61,447 nt of DNA from JBFIHF01 sp964411125 (GTDB lineage: Bacteria > Myxococcota_A > Bradymonadia > Bradymonadales > Bradymonadaceae): positions 1-61,447 of the forward strand of contig CAYPJU010000034.1 in NCBI GenBank assembly GCA_964411125.1, in the 5' to 3' direction. Shown here one piece after another: positions 34,772 through 43,216 of the stretch (its first letter is position 1; every line of letters begins with the position of its first letter). A program made the translations under genes and the position numbers. The notes under the pieces were generated by a model. The model saw only the letters and a list, made by a program, of their open reading frames with translations. It was not told the origin of the DNA and did not search any database.

Positions 34772-36031
34772 TCACGCATTCACCATCTCGGCGAGTCGAT
34801 CGAGGCCGCGCTCGAGAGAGGGGAGGGCGGGGCCGAAGCTGAACCGAACGTGTCCACGGAATCGGCTCGGTCGGTCGGCGCGTCGGCGACCGGGGTTGAC
34901 GTCGAAGAACTCGCCGGGGACGCAGATCACTCGGTGTTCGAGCGCCTTTCGGAAGAACGACATTCCGTCGTCGAGGCCGCGCGGGAGGTTGGAGACGTTG
35001 CCCCAGACGTAGAAGGTCCCGCCTGGTGGCCGCTCTACGGTGATGCCGAGCTGCTGTAGGCGACTGAGCACGATGTCGCGCTTTCGACCGAAGGTCTTTT
35101 GAATCGCTTCGATTTCGCGCCGCGTGTAGTCCTCGTCGAGGAGGGGGATCGCCGACCGCTGCAGGGGGCGACTGCCGCCACCGTCGAGGAAGGAGCCGGA
35201 GCTCGACAGGCGTTCGATGACGGACTTGGGGCCGAGCGTCCACGAGACGCGCCAGCCGGGATAGCGCCAGTTCTTCGTGAGGCCATTGACGATGACGATG
35301 CCGTCCTCGTCGACGTCCTCCACGTACTGCGCTGCCGTGACCGGTTCCTGGCTCGGCCCCCAGACGTAGTGCGAGTAGAACTCGTCGAGGATCAGGGTGC
35401 AGTCGAGCCGCGCGCAGACGTCGACCCAGCTACGGAGGCGCTCGCCGCGGACGGTTTTGCCAGTCGGGTTGCAGGGATTGGAGAGGAGGAGCGCAGAGAG
35501 CCCGCGCCCGCGGATCTCACGCTCGAGCTCTTCGAGCGAAAAGTCGTACCCGCGGTCGGGATCGAGCAAGATCGGGATCGGGGTGAAGAGTCGGAAGAGT
35601 CCCAGAAGCTCTTCGTAAGCGGTGTAGTCGGGGAGGAAGTGCCCGAGGTGGATGGGTCCGAGCGCGGCGGCGATTCTCGTGAGGGCGGAGCGGCCGCCCC
35701 CCGAAATGCAGACGTTCTCCGCGGAGTACTGGGTTGGCATCCCCTTGCGATACAGCGCGTTGTAGTGGGAGGCGACCGCCTCGCGGAGTTCCCAGATGCC
35801 GGGGACCGGCGCGTACTCGTGGTCGTGGTCGAAGACCTCGAGCGATCCGATTCGGTCTGGAGCACCGGGTAGGGGGCCGGCTTCGGGCTGTCCCTGGCCG
35901 AAGTTCGTCCACCCGTCGTCGTCGGGTTGGTATCCCGACGCAGCCGCTTCGGTCATGACGTAAATGACGCCCGTCTTCGGAACGTCGCGAAAGGCCGAGG
36001 GGGCCTGAGTATCGGTAACGTTGGCAACCAT
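34772..36031 (-). CDS. PLP-dependent aminotransferase, class I/II
   Basis: A 419-residue fold-type I aminotransferase. The PLP Lys is K253 in NGLTKNWRYPGWRVSW, and the phosphate-binding and substrate residues include SNPCNPTGK (184-192), D216 in DEFYSHY and R261. The ATG at 36031 (MVANVTDTQ) is chosen because the homologous core begins within about 20 residues; the frame runs open further upstream but into the next gene's control region. The amino-acid substrate cannot be read. It is divergent from the small lipoprotein at 36191. Confidence 0.88.
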   Translation of the reverse strand: MVANVTDTQAPSAFRDVPKTGVIYVMTEAAASGYQPDDDGWTNFGQGQPEAGPLPGAPDRIGSLEVFDHDHEYAPVPGIWELREAVASHYNALYRKGMPTQYSAENVCISGGGRSALTRIAAALGPIHLGHFLPDYTAYEELLGLFRLFTPIPILLDPDRGYDFSLEELEREIRGRGLSALLLSNPCNPTGKTVRGERLRSWVDVCARLDCTLILDEFYSHYVWGPSQEPVTAAQYVEDVDEDGIVIVNGLTKNWRYPGWRVSWTLGPKSVIERLSSSGSFLDGGGSRPLQRSAIPLLDEDYTRREIEAIQKTFGRKRDIVLSRLQQLGITVERPPGGTFYVWGNVSNLPRGLDDGMSFFRKALEHRVICVPGEFFDVNPGRRRADRPSRFRGHVRFSFGPALPSLERGLDRLAEMVNA

Positions 36032-36190
36032 GGCGCGCCAATACCACGATTGGGGCGGCTCGGCGAGTGCGGTCGCGCGCTGCGCTCTGGGCTCTGCGCT
36101 GGCGTGAAATCTGCCCCCATGAACATGGTTTGTGTCGATCGCGGACCTGAGATAGTGTCGGGTCATCGATTTCACCGAGAGGAGGGAAGG

Positions 36191-36769
36191 ATGAAAAAGC
36201 TCATGTGTGTAGGGGTTTGTGCACTCGCGATCGGTTGCGGTAGTGACGAACCTCTCGGAAGTGACGACGCGAAAGTCGCGTGGGATTCGACGCAGAAGGC
36301 GCTCGCCGGCGGCGGAGGCGGGACGCCGGGCGCGCTCGAAGCTTCGACCAGCGTGGACTACGACTGCCCCGGTGGCGGCTCGATGAAGTGGGACCTCAAC
36401 GTCAACACTTCCCTCGGGGTCGACATCAACGATTTCGATCCGGCCACGGGGAGCTCGACCGACCTCGACTACACGGTGACGTTCAAGAAGTGCAAAGCGG
36501 ACGGCGTGAAGATCAACGGACAGATCGAGTACGTCATCTCGGCGCAGTCGAGCGCGGGTTCCGCCGCCACGAGCTGGTCGTACAAGGGAGATCTTCAGTA
36601 CGGCGGCGACGTCTCCGGGAGCTGCATCATCGACATGACGGGCTCGGCGAGCGCCAGCGCCGCAGGGGCGTCGGTGACCTACAGTGGAACGATCTGCGGG
36701 AACGACGCCGGCGAGACGCTCAACGTCTCGACCGGAACGGGGCTCGCCGCCGCCGGCGACGCCAGCTGA
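36191..36769 (+). CDS. Small lipoprotein of unknown function
   Basis: A 192-residue lipoprotein (MKKLMCVGVCALAIGCGSD, lipobox Cys16) with a Gly/Ala/Ser-rich linker. The mature part is strand-rich and reads like a repetitive beta-sheet (YTVTFKKCKADGVKINGQIEYVIS, and further strands), with two Cys pairs. No family is recognised. The ATG at 36191 follows a very strong GGAGGGAAGG site, so it should be well expressed. Confidence 0.72.
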   Translation: MKKLMCVGVCALAIGCGSDEPLGSDDAKVAWDSTQKALAGGGGGTPGALEASTSVDYDCPGGGSMKWDLNVNTSLGVDINDFDPATGSSTDLDYTVTFKKCKADGVKINGQIEYVISAQSSAGSAATSWSYKGDLQYGGDVSGSCIIDMTGSASASAAGASVTYSGTICGNDAGETLNVSTGTGLAAAGDAS

Positions 36770-36947
36770 CAGCCGACGGCGGGCGTTTTCGGAGGGTCTG
36801 CGCTCGCCGTCGTGCTCTGGGCTCGATGCTGCATCGCCGTGAGTCGTGTCGGGGAGAACGGGCTGCGGTGCCGATCCGACGCGAGAGAAGAAAGAGCTTG
36901 CGGTATTGGGCGTTGCGTCGCCGCTGGGTTCTACATAGCGTGACGGA

Positions 36948-37649
36948 ATGGGAACCGCGACCGCCACCCAGGATCACGCGAGCAGGCTACTCTTGCAGGG
37001 GCGCTGTGGACGGTGTGCGGAAGTGGTCGGTCGGCCCGAGATCCTGACGGGCGGCGACTGCGGCCACTGCGGCGCCGCGCTGGACTGGGGCGACGCGAGT
37101 CGGGGGGCGCTGCAGACGCGCAACCTGCAGTGGCGCCTCGCGGGCTACGCGCTCGTCGGTCTGGCGAGTTTCCTCGCGGGGATCGTCCCACTTCTCCAGG
37201 TCGCGGTGCAGCTCGCCGCGCTCGTCATCCTGCACGTGGTGGTACTGCGTCGCGGCCTTCTGTGGCTGCCCGCAGCGCGCCGCATTCTCGCTCGAATGTC
37301 GATGAAGCTCTTGGGCGCCGCGATCGCGGTCGTGGCGCTGCTGGTCAACGTCGCGATCGCGCCGCTCGTCGGCGTCAGCGCCTTCGTTCTGGCTGCAGTC
37401 GGTCCGCTTTTGACGGCGGCATACGTCGAGGGTGGTCTGCGAATCCTGCGCAAGCGGATGCGCTGGCAAGAAGAAGGGAGGAAGCTCACTGTGGCGGAGT
37501 GGGGCCTTCCCACTGCACTCCTCGCGGTGCTGGTCGGCACTGTGACCGTCACGGCGGGGGTCGTCGCGGCCGTCCTCCACGCGGCTTCTCAGGTCGAGGT
37601 GCCGTCGATCACGCAGTTGACCGAGCTCCTGATGGGGTGGATGCAATGA
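36948..37649 (+). CDS. Zinc-ribbon membrane protein
   Basis: A 233-residue protein. A zinc ribbon lies at the N-terminus (C20-x2-C23 and C38-x2-C41), followed by a Trp-containing linker and four or five membrane helices. It resembles zinc-ribbon helical proteins next to DUF4126 genes. It is the first gene of the five-gene operon; its stop overlaps the next start by 4 bp. Function unknown; a role in membrane stress sensing is only a guess. Confidence 0.65.
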   Translation: MGTATATQDHASRLLLQGRCGRCAEVVGRPEILTGGDCGHCGAALDWGDASRGALQTRNLQWRLAGYALVGLASFLAGIVPLLQVAVQLAALVILHVVVLRRGLLWLPAARRILARMSMKLLGAAIAVVALLVNVAIAPLVGVSAFVLAAVGPLLTAAYVEGGLRILRKRMRWQEEGRKLTVAEWGLPTALLAVLVGTVTVTAGVVAAVLHAASQVEVPSITQLTELLMGWMQ

Positions 37650-38464
37650 CCGCCGAGCTCCTTCGATTTCTGGCGATGACCGTCGGCCCCTCGATCACCG
37701 CCGCTGCCCGTCCCGGGCTGAGCTTTTTCGCGGTCCAAGTCGTGATCGCCGTCCTCGCGGATCAAGGGGTGGTGGCGGTCCCCGAGCAGTTCGCGTGGCT
37801 GGTGACGGTCCCGGCGCTGGTCGTCGCTGGAGTTCTCGCGGCGGTGGAGACGGCGGCGAAGCACGACCCCGACATCGCGGCGCTGGCGCGGGACCTCAAG
37901 ATCGACCAGTTCTTCGGTGCTTTCGGCGCCTTTTCGGCCGCGCTCCTCTTCGCGTCTCTCGGCGTGCCCGAAGCCGCTGCTGTCGAGCCCGAGACGGGGA
38001 GCCTGCTGCAGGGGGTCGCGGTCGCCGCGAGGACGGAGGCGCCGACCGCCGTGCAGGTCGGGGCGGTGGGCGGCGCCGTGGCACTCAACCTCGGCCTCGG
38101 CTGGTTCCGGGCCGAACTTCTGGACTTCGTCTACTCGATCGAGGCTGGACGCCTGTGGGCGCGGGTGGAGACCGGCGGCGTGATCGGGCTGCTCATCCTG
38201 CTACCGCTGCTGCCGATCATCGTGCTGGCGCTGCTCCTCGTTCTCACCGTCTTGACGGCGGTCGGCGCGCTGCTCGCCCGGGCTGCCGAGAGGGCGCTGG
38301 ATCACGGAAATCGCGAGGCGTGCGATGGGTGCGACTACCGGGTGCGGCGGGAAGCGTCCGTTTGCCCCGAGTGCGGTACGGAAAGGGTCGCGGCGGAGCC
38401 GTCCGGCGGGCTCGCTCAGGCGTGGCGAGCTGTTCGAATTGGCAGGCAGAGCGAGGCCGTGTGA
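37646..38464 (+). CDS. DUF4126 family membrane protein with C-terminal zinc ribbon
   Basis: A 272-residue membrane protein with about five to six helices and the DUF4126 pattern AARPGLSFFAVQVVIAVLAD near the start. It ends in a zinc ribbon (C226-x2-C229 and C240-x2-C243), facing the cytoplasm. It pairs with the zinc-ribbon protein upstream: both carry a ribbon, on opposite ends. It overlaps that gene by ATGA and the next by GTGA. Confidence 0.72.
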   Translation: MTAELLRFLAMTVGPSITAAARPGLSFFAVQVVIAVLADQGVVAVPEQFAWLVTVPALVVAGVLAAVETAAKHDPDIAALARDLKIDQFFGAFGAFSAALLFASLGVPEAAAVEPETGSLLQGVAVAARTEAPTAVQVGAVGGAVALNLGLGWFRAELLDFVYSIEAGRLWARVETGGVIGLLILLPLLPIIVLALLLVLTVLTAVGALLARAAERALDHGNREACDGCDYRVRREASVCPECGTERVAAEPSGGLAQAWRAVRIGRQSEAV

Positions 38465-38901
38465 AGGGCGGAGAAGGTAGGTCGTACATCCATCCGACAC
38501 GAGAGGCTGGCCGCGCGTTCGTGGAGCGCGGGCTCGAAGGCCCTGTCGTGATGCTGAATCTATTGCGGTTTCGCGAGGTCGCCGACTACTCCGGGGCGCC
38601 CCAACTCGCGCCGGACGCCCCGATCAGCGGCGAAGAGGCGTATGCCCTGTACATGGACGCGGTCGCGCCGCTGCTCGAGGCGTCTGGCGGAGGGGTCGAG
38701 CGCGCCGCGCATGGTGGACACTTCCTGATCGGTCCCGCCGACGAACAGTGGGACCTGATCCTGGTGGTCCGTCACGCCAGCGCCGCGAAGTTCCTGGGGT
38801 TCGCGACCGACGAATCGTACCTGGCGGTCGCCGGGCACCGTACCGCGGCGCTCGCCGACTCCCGGCTCTTGCCTATGATGGACATTCCCCGACTGAGGTG
38901 A
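38461..38901 (+). CDS. DUF1330 family protein
   Basis: A 146-residue cytosolic protein with the DUF1330 pattern: GPVVMLNLLRFRE, a SGEEAYALYMDAV helix and a Gly-Gly pair. It adopts a dimeric alpha/beta-barrel (ferredoxin-like) fold; biochemical role unknown. The start GTG at 38461 overlaps the previous stop by four bases. Confidence 0.78.
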   Translation: MKGGEGRSYIHPTREAGRAFVERGLEGPVVMLNLLRFREVADYSGAPQLAPDAPISGEEAYALYMDAVAPLLEASGGGVERAAHGGHFLIGPADEQWDLILVVRHASAAKFLGFATDESYLAVAGHRTAALADSRLLPMMDIPRLR

Positions 38902-38906
38902 CGAAG

Positions 38907-39593
38907 ATGGTGACATACGAAGTGAAAGGTGATGTGGCGTGCATCACGATGGACGACGGCAAGGTGAACGCGCTGTCGTACGAGATGCTGGACCAGTTGA
39001 ACGGTGCGATCGACAAGGCGGAGAGCGAGGCGAAGGCGATCTTGCTGGCGGGCCGCGAAGGCCGTTTCTCTGCGGGGTTCGATCTTTCGGTGATGATGTC
39101 GGGGATGGACCAGGCGACGAAGCTCCTGCAGACCGGCGGTGAGTTGTTGCTTCGTCTGTACGGCTACGGACGTCCGGTCGTCGCGGCTTGCACGGGCCAC
39201 GCGATCGCGGGCGGAGTGCTGCTCGCTGCCACCGCGGATTATCGCATCGGCGCGAAGGGCGACTTCAAGCTGGGCTTGAACGAAGTCGGCAACGGGATGC
39301 CGGTGCCGGTGCTGGCGCGTCGTCTCGCCGAGGATCGTCTGCAACGAGCGCACGTCGTCGAGGCGACGCTCTTCGCTCAGATGTACGATCCGACGCGGGC
39401 AGCCGAGGTCGGTTGGCTGGACGAAGTAGCGACCCCGGACGCGCTCTTGCAGAAGGCGCTGGCGAAGGCGGACCAGCTCGCCCAGTTTCCGGCGCTCGCG
39501 TACCGAGTGACGAAGCAGGGGCTTCGGCGCGATTCGATCGCGCACATTCGCGAAGTGGCACCGACCGAATTCGACCTCTTGATGGGGGGCTGA
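38907..39593 (+). CDS. Short enoyl-CoA hydratase/isomerase family protein
   Basis: A 228-residue crotonase-fold protein, about 30 residues shorter than usual. The oxyanion-hole segments are GRFSAGFDL (52-60) and GHAIAGGVLLAA (97-108). E126 in LNEVGNGMP matches the first catalytic Glu of hydratases; the second is not obvious. It acts on an acyl-CoA, identity unknown. It ends in a TGATG overlap with the HDAC-family gene, so the two are translated together. Confidence 0.83.
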   Translation: MVTYEVKGDVACITMDDGKVNALSYEMLDQLNGAIDKAESEAKAILLAGREGRFSAGFDLSVMMSGMDQATKLLQTGGELLLRLYGYGRPVVAACTGHAIAGGVLLAATADYRIGAKGDFKLGLNEVGNGMPVPVLARRLAEDRLQRAHVVEATLFAQMYDPTRAAEVGWLDEVATPDALLQKALAKADQLAQFPALAYRVTKQGLRRDSIAHIREVAPTEFDLLMGG

Positions 39594-40492
39594 TGCGACT
39601 CTACACGGACGAGGCGATGCTCGAGCACGAGCCGGTGGGGCCGGAGATTCCGGACCGGCTCCGCCAGGTACTCGCCCGGCTTCGCGCGATGGGGTTCGAA
39701 CTGGAAGGGGGCCACGACTTCGACCGCTTCTGTGTGGAGCGAGTCCACCCGCCGCGGTTTGTCGACGAGATTCTGGCGATGGAGGGGAAGTCGGTCAGAG
39801 TCGATCTCGACACGGAGACGACGCCGGGCTCCATCGGCGCCGTTCGGGCTGCGGTCGGATGCAGCCTCGCGGCCGTGCGGTCGGCGATGGCGGGAGAGCG
39901 GGCGTTCGCGCTGGTGCGCCCCCCCGGACACCATGCTGAGCCGGAACGGGCGATGGGGTTCTGCTTCTTCAACAACGTCGCGATCGCGGCCGCCGAGGCG
40001 CTCGAGATCGGGGCCGACCGGGTCCTGATCGTCGACTGGGACGTCCATCACGGCAACGGTACGCAGGCGGCGTTCTGGGACCGCGGCGACGTCTTCTTCT
40101 TCAGCACGCACCAGTGGCCGCTCTACCCGGGGACGGGGGCAGCGGACGAGCGAGGAGAAGGGGAGGGGGACGGCACGACGCTGAACGTTCCGATGCCGGC
40201 CGGCTGCGACGACGAGGAGTATCTGCGCGTCTTCGACGAGGTCTTGCGACCAGCGGCCGACGCGTTCGAGCCCGACATCGTGTTGGTCTCCGCCGGGTTC
40301 GACAGCCACGTCGACGATCCGCTGGGGGGCATGCGCGTGACGGCCCAGGGCTTTGCTGACCTGGCGCTGCGCTGTGCTGCCATCGCAGATGATCACTGTG
40401 ATGGTCGCCTGGCGCTCTTCCTCGAGGGCGGCTATTCGCTCTCCGGCCTCGCCGATTCGGTGGCCGCTTGCATCGAAGCGCTGTCGGACTGA
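39593..40492 (+). CDS. Histone deacetylase family protein (acetylpolyamine/acuC-like)
   Basis: A 299-residue arginase-fold deacetylase. Motifs are complete: RPPGHHA (109-115), FCFFNN (123-128), VDWDVHHGNGTQ (147-158) and GFDSH (235-239). The zinc ligands are D150, H152 and D237. Bacterial members remove acetyl groups from polyamines, acetoin-utilisation enzymes or protein Lys; the substrate is not evident. It is the last gene of the operon, immediately after a crotonase, so a link to acyl-CoA metabolism is plausible. Confidence 0.9.
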   Translation: MRLYTDEAMLEHEPVGPEIPDRLRQVLARLRAMGFELEGGHDFDRFCVERVHPPRFVDEILAMEGKSVRVDLDTETTPGSIGAVRAAVGCSLAAVRSAMAGERAFALVRPPGHHAEPERAMGFCFFNNVAIAAAEALEIGADRVLIVDWDVHHGNGTQAAFWDRGDVFFFSTHQWPLYPGTGAADERGEGEGDGTTLNVPMPAGCDDEEYLRVFDEVLRPAADAFEPDIVLVSAGFDSHVDDPLGGMRVTAQGFADLALRCAAIADDHCDGRLALFLEGGYSLSGLADSVAACIEALSD

Positions 40493-40541
40493 GATCCGCC
40501 GCAGACTTTTTTTTCGTGTGGCATCCGGCGGGTTAGGCGCC

Positions 40542-40581
40542 GTGCAAATCCTTACGGAATGCGGGTTGCAAAGGCGTCTCG
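40542..40581 (+). promoter_or_regulatory. Conserved 40-bp upstream element, copy 1
   Basis: It begins GTGCAAATCCTTACGG and contains GGTTGCAA, ending 6 bp before the ATG at 40588. A near match lies at 41911-41950 before the paralogue. The shared cores are GTGCA(A/G)ATC, TTACGG and GGTTGCA. Shared upstream sequence in a tandem duplication may be ancestral or regulatory. Confidence 0.5.
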
Positions 40582-40587
40582 GCCGAC

Positions 40588-41847
40588 ATGAGCCGACGCC
40601 GAGACATTCCGACACGCCCACTCCTCCCACTCCTCGCCTTCCTCTCCTGCGGATGTATCTCGGTCGACGGCGGACCATTCGTCCCGAACCCCTCCGTGGA
40701 AGACGGCGAAGCGCTCGACGCCGGGTCGGCGTTCGAGCGGCACCCCGACCAGGCAGCTTCGCCCGATGTGTCGCGCGACGTCCGACCGCACGGGATAGCG
40801 ACCGACGACCTGCTGCGTCGTCATTGCGAGCGTCGGGCGTTCGATTGGTGCCACTGGGCGTTCGGTTGCGCGGACGTCGATCCCGTCCGAGCAGGGATGG
40901 AGTGGGGCGGCTTCAACGAATGCGTACGCTGGTGGCGCGAGGCGTGGTTCACCGCGTGCCCCCACCGGGTCGCGGTCGAACGCGGGAACTCGTCCGTGGA
41001 TGCCGAAGCTCTGGGGCACTGTCTCGAGGAAGCCGACGCCGCCGATGCCTGTGACACCAGCTACATAGAGTGCGCCACCGCGGCCTTCACGCCCGGCGGA
41101 GTATCTGGGACTGGCTGCTTCGTCGACGCAGAATGCGCCGACGGCCTATCCTGTGTCCTCGTCGATTACTTCGCACCCCTTGCCCCTGGCTGCCTGGGGT
41201 CTCCAGGACATTGTGGGCCTCTCGGCCGCGAAGGAGATCCGTGTCTGTGGCCCGAGGACTGCGAGGACGGCAATCGTTGTATCTCGGGGACGTGCGTCCG
41301 AGGCGCGGGGGCGGGGGAGTCCTGCAACCATCCCGATGAGCCCTGCGAATACGGACTCGTCTGCCTTCCGATCGGGGATTCGGGGGCCCAAGCCTGTTCC
41401 CGCGGCCTGTCGGAGGGCGAGCGCTGCTCGGTGACGGAGCCGGACTCCACGCGCTGCGCGCCCGGCCTCGTCTGTGCGTACCAGACTTCGAACCGTTGCG
41501 AAGTTCCCGTCGCCGATGGGGAAGTGTGCGAGCCCGGTCAGCTCTGCGCTTTCGACGGGTACCCCTGCCCGACCAGCCGGCGGTGCGAAGGGTACGCGTA
41601 CGAAGGAGAGCCCTGCGAGCACGGACAGGTCTGGTGTATCGGTGACTCTCGGTGCGTCGAGGGTATCTGCCGCGACGGCTTCGAGGCGTGCATGGGGGAC
41701 GAGCGTTTTTCCCGTCACGGATGTCGCGACCTCGGGAGCGCGGGTGAACCGTGCAGGGACGCCGGCGACTGCTGGCACGGCCACGTCTGCGAGCAGGGAA
41801 CCTGCGAGGTGTACTACCTCGCACCTACGTGTGTCGGCAATGGTTGA
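40588..41847 (+). CDS. Cys-rich lipoprotein 1 (Dickkopf-like modules)
   Basis: A 419-residue lipoprotein; the signal peptide ends FLSCGC, so the lipidated Cys is 21 or 23. An N-terminal domain of about 110 residues has spaced Cys around a helix (CERRAFDWCHWAFGC). Then come about eight disulfide-rich modules of the form C-x4-6-C-x5-C (AGESCNHPDEPCEYGLVC, for example), like the Dickkopf N-terminal Cys-rich repeats often found in myxobacterial lipoproteins. Function unknown. It is the first of three tandem paralogues. Confidence 0.78.
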   Translation: MSRRRDIPTRPLLPLLAFLSCGCISVDGGPFVPNPSVEDGEALDAGSAFERHPDQAASPDVSRDVRPHGIATDDLLRRHCERRAFDWCHWAFGCADVDPVRAGMEWGGFNECVRWWREAWFTACPHRVAVERGNSSVDAEALGHCLEEADAADACDTSYIECATAAFTPGGVSGTGCFVDAECADGLSCVLVDYFAPLAPGCLGSPGHCGPLGREGDPCLWPEDCEDGNRCISGTCVRGAGAGESCNHPDEPCEYGLVCLPIGDSGAQACSRGLSEGERCSVTEPDSTRCAPGLVCAYQTSNRCEVPVADGEVCEPGQLCAFDGYPCPTSRRCEGYAYEGEPCEHGQVWCIGDSRCVEGICRDGFEACMGDERFSRHGCRDLGSAGEPCRDAGDCWHGHVCEQGTCEVYYLAPTCVGNG

Positions 41848-41910
41848 ACTCGCTGTGGAATATGCCGAACTGCCGTTGGTAGGGTCTGGGGCTCGGCACG
41901 GTCGGATGGC

Positions 41911-41950
41911 GTGCAGATCGTTACGGCACGGCGGTTGCAGAATCGTCGCG
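41911..41950 (+). promoter_or_regulatory. Conserved 40-bp upstream element, copy 2
   Basis: GTGCAGATCGTTACGG and GCGGTTGCAG here match the element at 40542-40581 at most positions. It lies about 34 bp before the ATG at 41984, farther than in copy 1. This fits a duplicated promoter or 5' leader. Confidence 0.5.
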
Positions 41951-41983
41951 CATGGTGGCCTCGATCCCTCGACCGGACGGAAG

Positions 41984-43216
41984 ATGGTGAGCACGCGTCG
42001 ATCCAAGGCGATAGGGTGGGGAACTGCGGTGTTGGCGCTTGCGCTGGGTGGTCCCGTCGGGTGCTCGCAGTGGCTGGAACCGCTGCTTGTAGGATCCGAG
42101 TCCGTCGCGGGCGAAGGGACGGACGGTGGAGCCCCGGACACGGATATGGCGTCGGACCTGGGCTCGAGGTCCGACGCCGGTGACTTCCAGGAGGTCCTTC
42201 TGGACGCGCACTGCCTCCGCATGGCCGAGGAGTTCTGCGCACCGCTTCGATGCGAACCGACGTTCGCCGAAGCCCGAGTCCTCGGCTGGCGGGATTTCGA
42301 GGAGTGCGTCGACACACACCTGGCCGAGCGCCCATGCGGCGCGCGCCTCGCGATGGAGCGAGGCAACCTGCGCGTGAATCTGCAAACCCTCGAGGAGTGT
42401 CAGGCCGTAAGGACGGGATGCGACGACGGCGACTACGCGTCGTGCGCGGGCGCTGCGTTTCGGCCCACCGGGGACGCGGGGGAGGATTGTTTCCTCGATC
42501 TCGAGTGCAGATCGGGCCGTTGCGCCGGCGAACGACACGACCCGACGAACCAGTACGGCTGCCGGTGGACGGCTGGGCGCTGTGCACCGCTCCAACCTGC
42601 GGGCTCTCACTGTGACGACACCAGCGATTGCGAGGGGCTGCTGGTGTGCGACGGTGTGTGCCGGACTCCGGCCGTCGTCGGCGAGGCCTGCACCCCGGGG
42701 GGTTGCGAGTCCGGTGCGAGGTGCGTCGTGGTCTCTGGCGGCGAGGCGATCTGCCAGGCTCTGGTGGCGCGCGGGGGGGCCTGCGAGCCAGAGGTGACGG
42801 GAAGTCGCGGCGCCTGTGCCGATGGGCTCGGATGCTTCCCGGACTCCCGGACGTGCGAACCGCTGCTCGGCGTGGGGGCGGAGTGCTCGGGGGATGACGA
42901 GCTCTGTCAGTCGGGCGCGTGCGCCCCGTGGGGAACCTGCGTCTCCCCGGCGTTTCGAGGCGAGGCGTGTAACCGGGAACAGTTCTGCGTGGGCCCGCTT
43001 CAGTGTCTGGAGGACCGATGCCGCGAGCGGTCCAGCGACGGGTGCGTCTATGACGGCGATTGCATCGCTCCCCTCGTATGCGACGCCGGCGTCTGCACCG
43101 AACCGATCGCGCGGGGAGATGATTGCGTCGCGGGCGGCGACCGTTGCGGACGGCTCGACCGCTGTGAAGAAGAAATGTGCCAGCCATTCTGGGAGGTGGA
43201 ATCGTGCGGAAACTGA
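41984..43216 (+). CDS. Cys-rich lipoprotein 2 (Dickkopf-like modules)
   Basis: A 410-residue paralogue of its two neighbours. The signal peptide ends in a lipobox (GPVGC, about Cys27). The N-terminal helical Cys domain (CLRMAEEFCAPLRC) matches that of lipoprotein 1, followed by seven or eight Cys modules (AGSHCDDTSDCEGLLVC, for example). The ATG at 41984 follows GGACGGAAG; an ATG at 41906 would also be in frame but gives a worse signal peptide. It overlaps the next paralogue by 13 bp. Confidence 0.77.
   Translation: MVSTRRSKAIGWGTAVLALALGGPVGCSQWLEPLLVGSESVAGEGTDGGAPDTDMASDLGSRSDAGDFQEVLLDAHCLRMAEEFCAPLRCEPTFAEARVLGWRDFEECVDTHLAERPCGARLAMERGNLRVNLQTLEECQAVRTGCDDGDYASCAGAAFRPTGDAGEDCFLDLECRSGRCAGERHDPTNQYGCRWTAGRCAPLQPAGSHCDDTSDCEGLLVCDGVCRTPAVVGEACTPGGCESGARCVVVSGGEAICQALVARGGACEPEVTGSRGACADGLGCFPDSRTCEPLLGVGAECSGDDELCQSGACAPWGTCVSPAFRGEACNREQFCVGPLQCLEDRCRERSSDGCVYDGDCIAPLVCDAGVCTEPIARGDDCVAGGDRCGRLDRCEEEMCQPFWEVESCGN

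Noticed and set aside
40507..40514. Run of eight T after the HDAC-family gene, as a terminator
   Set aside because: No stable stem precedes it, so intrinsic termination is not supported.
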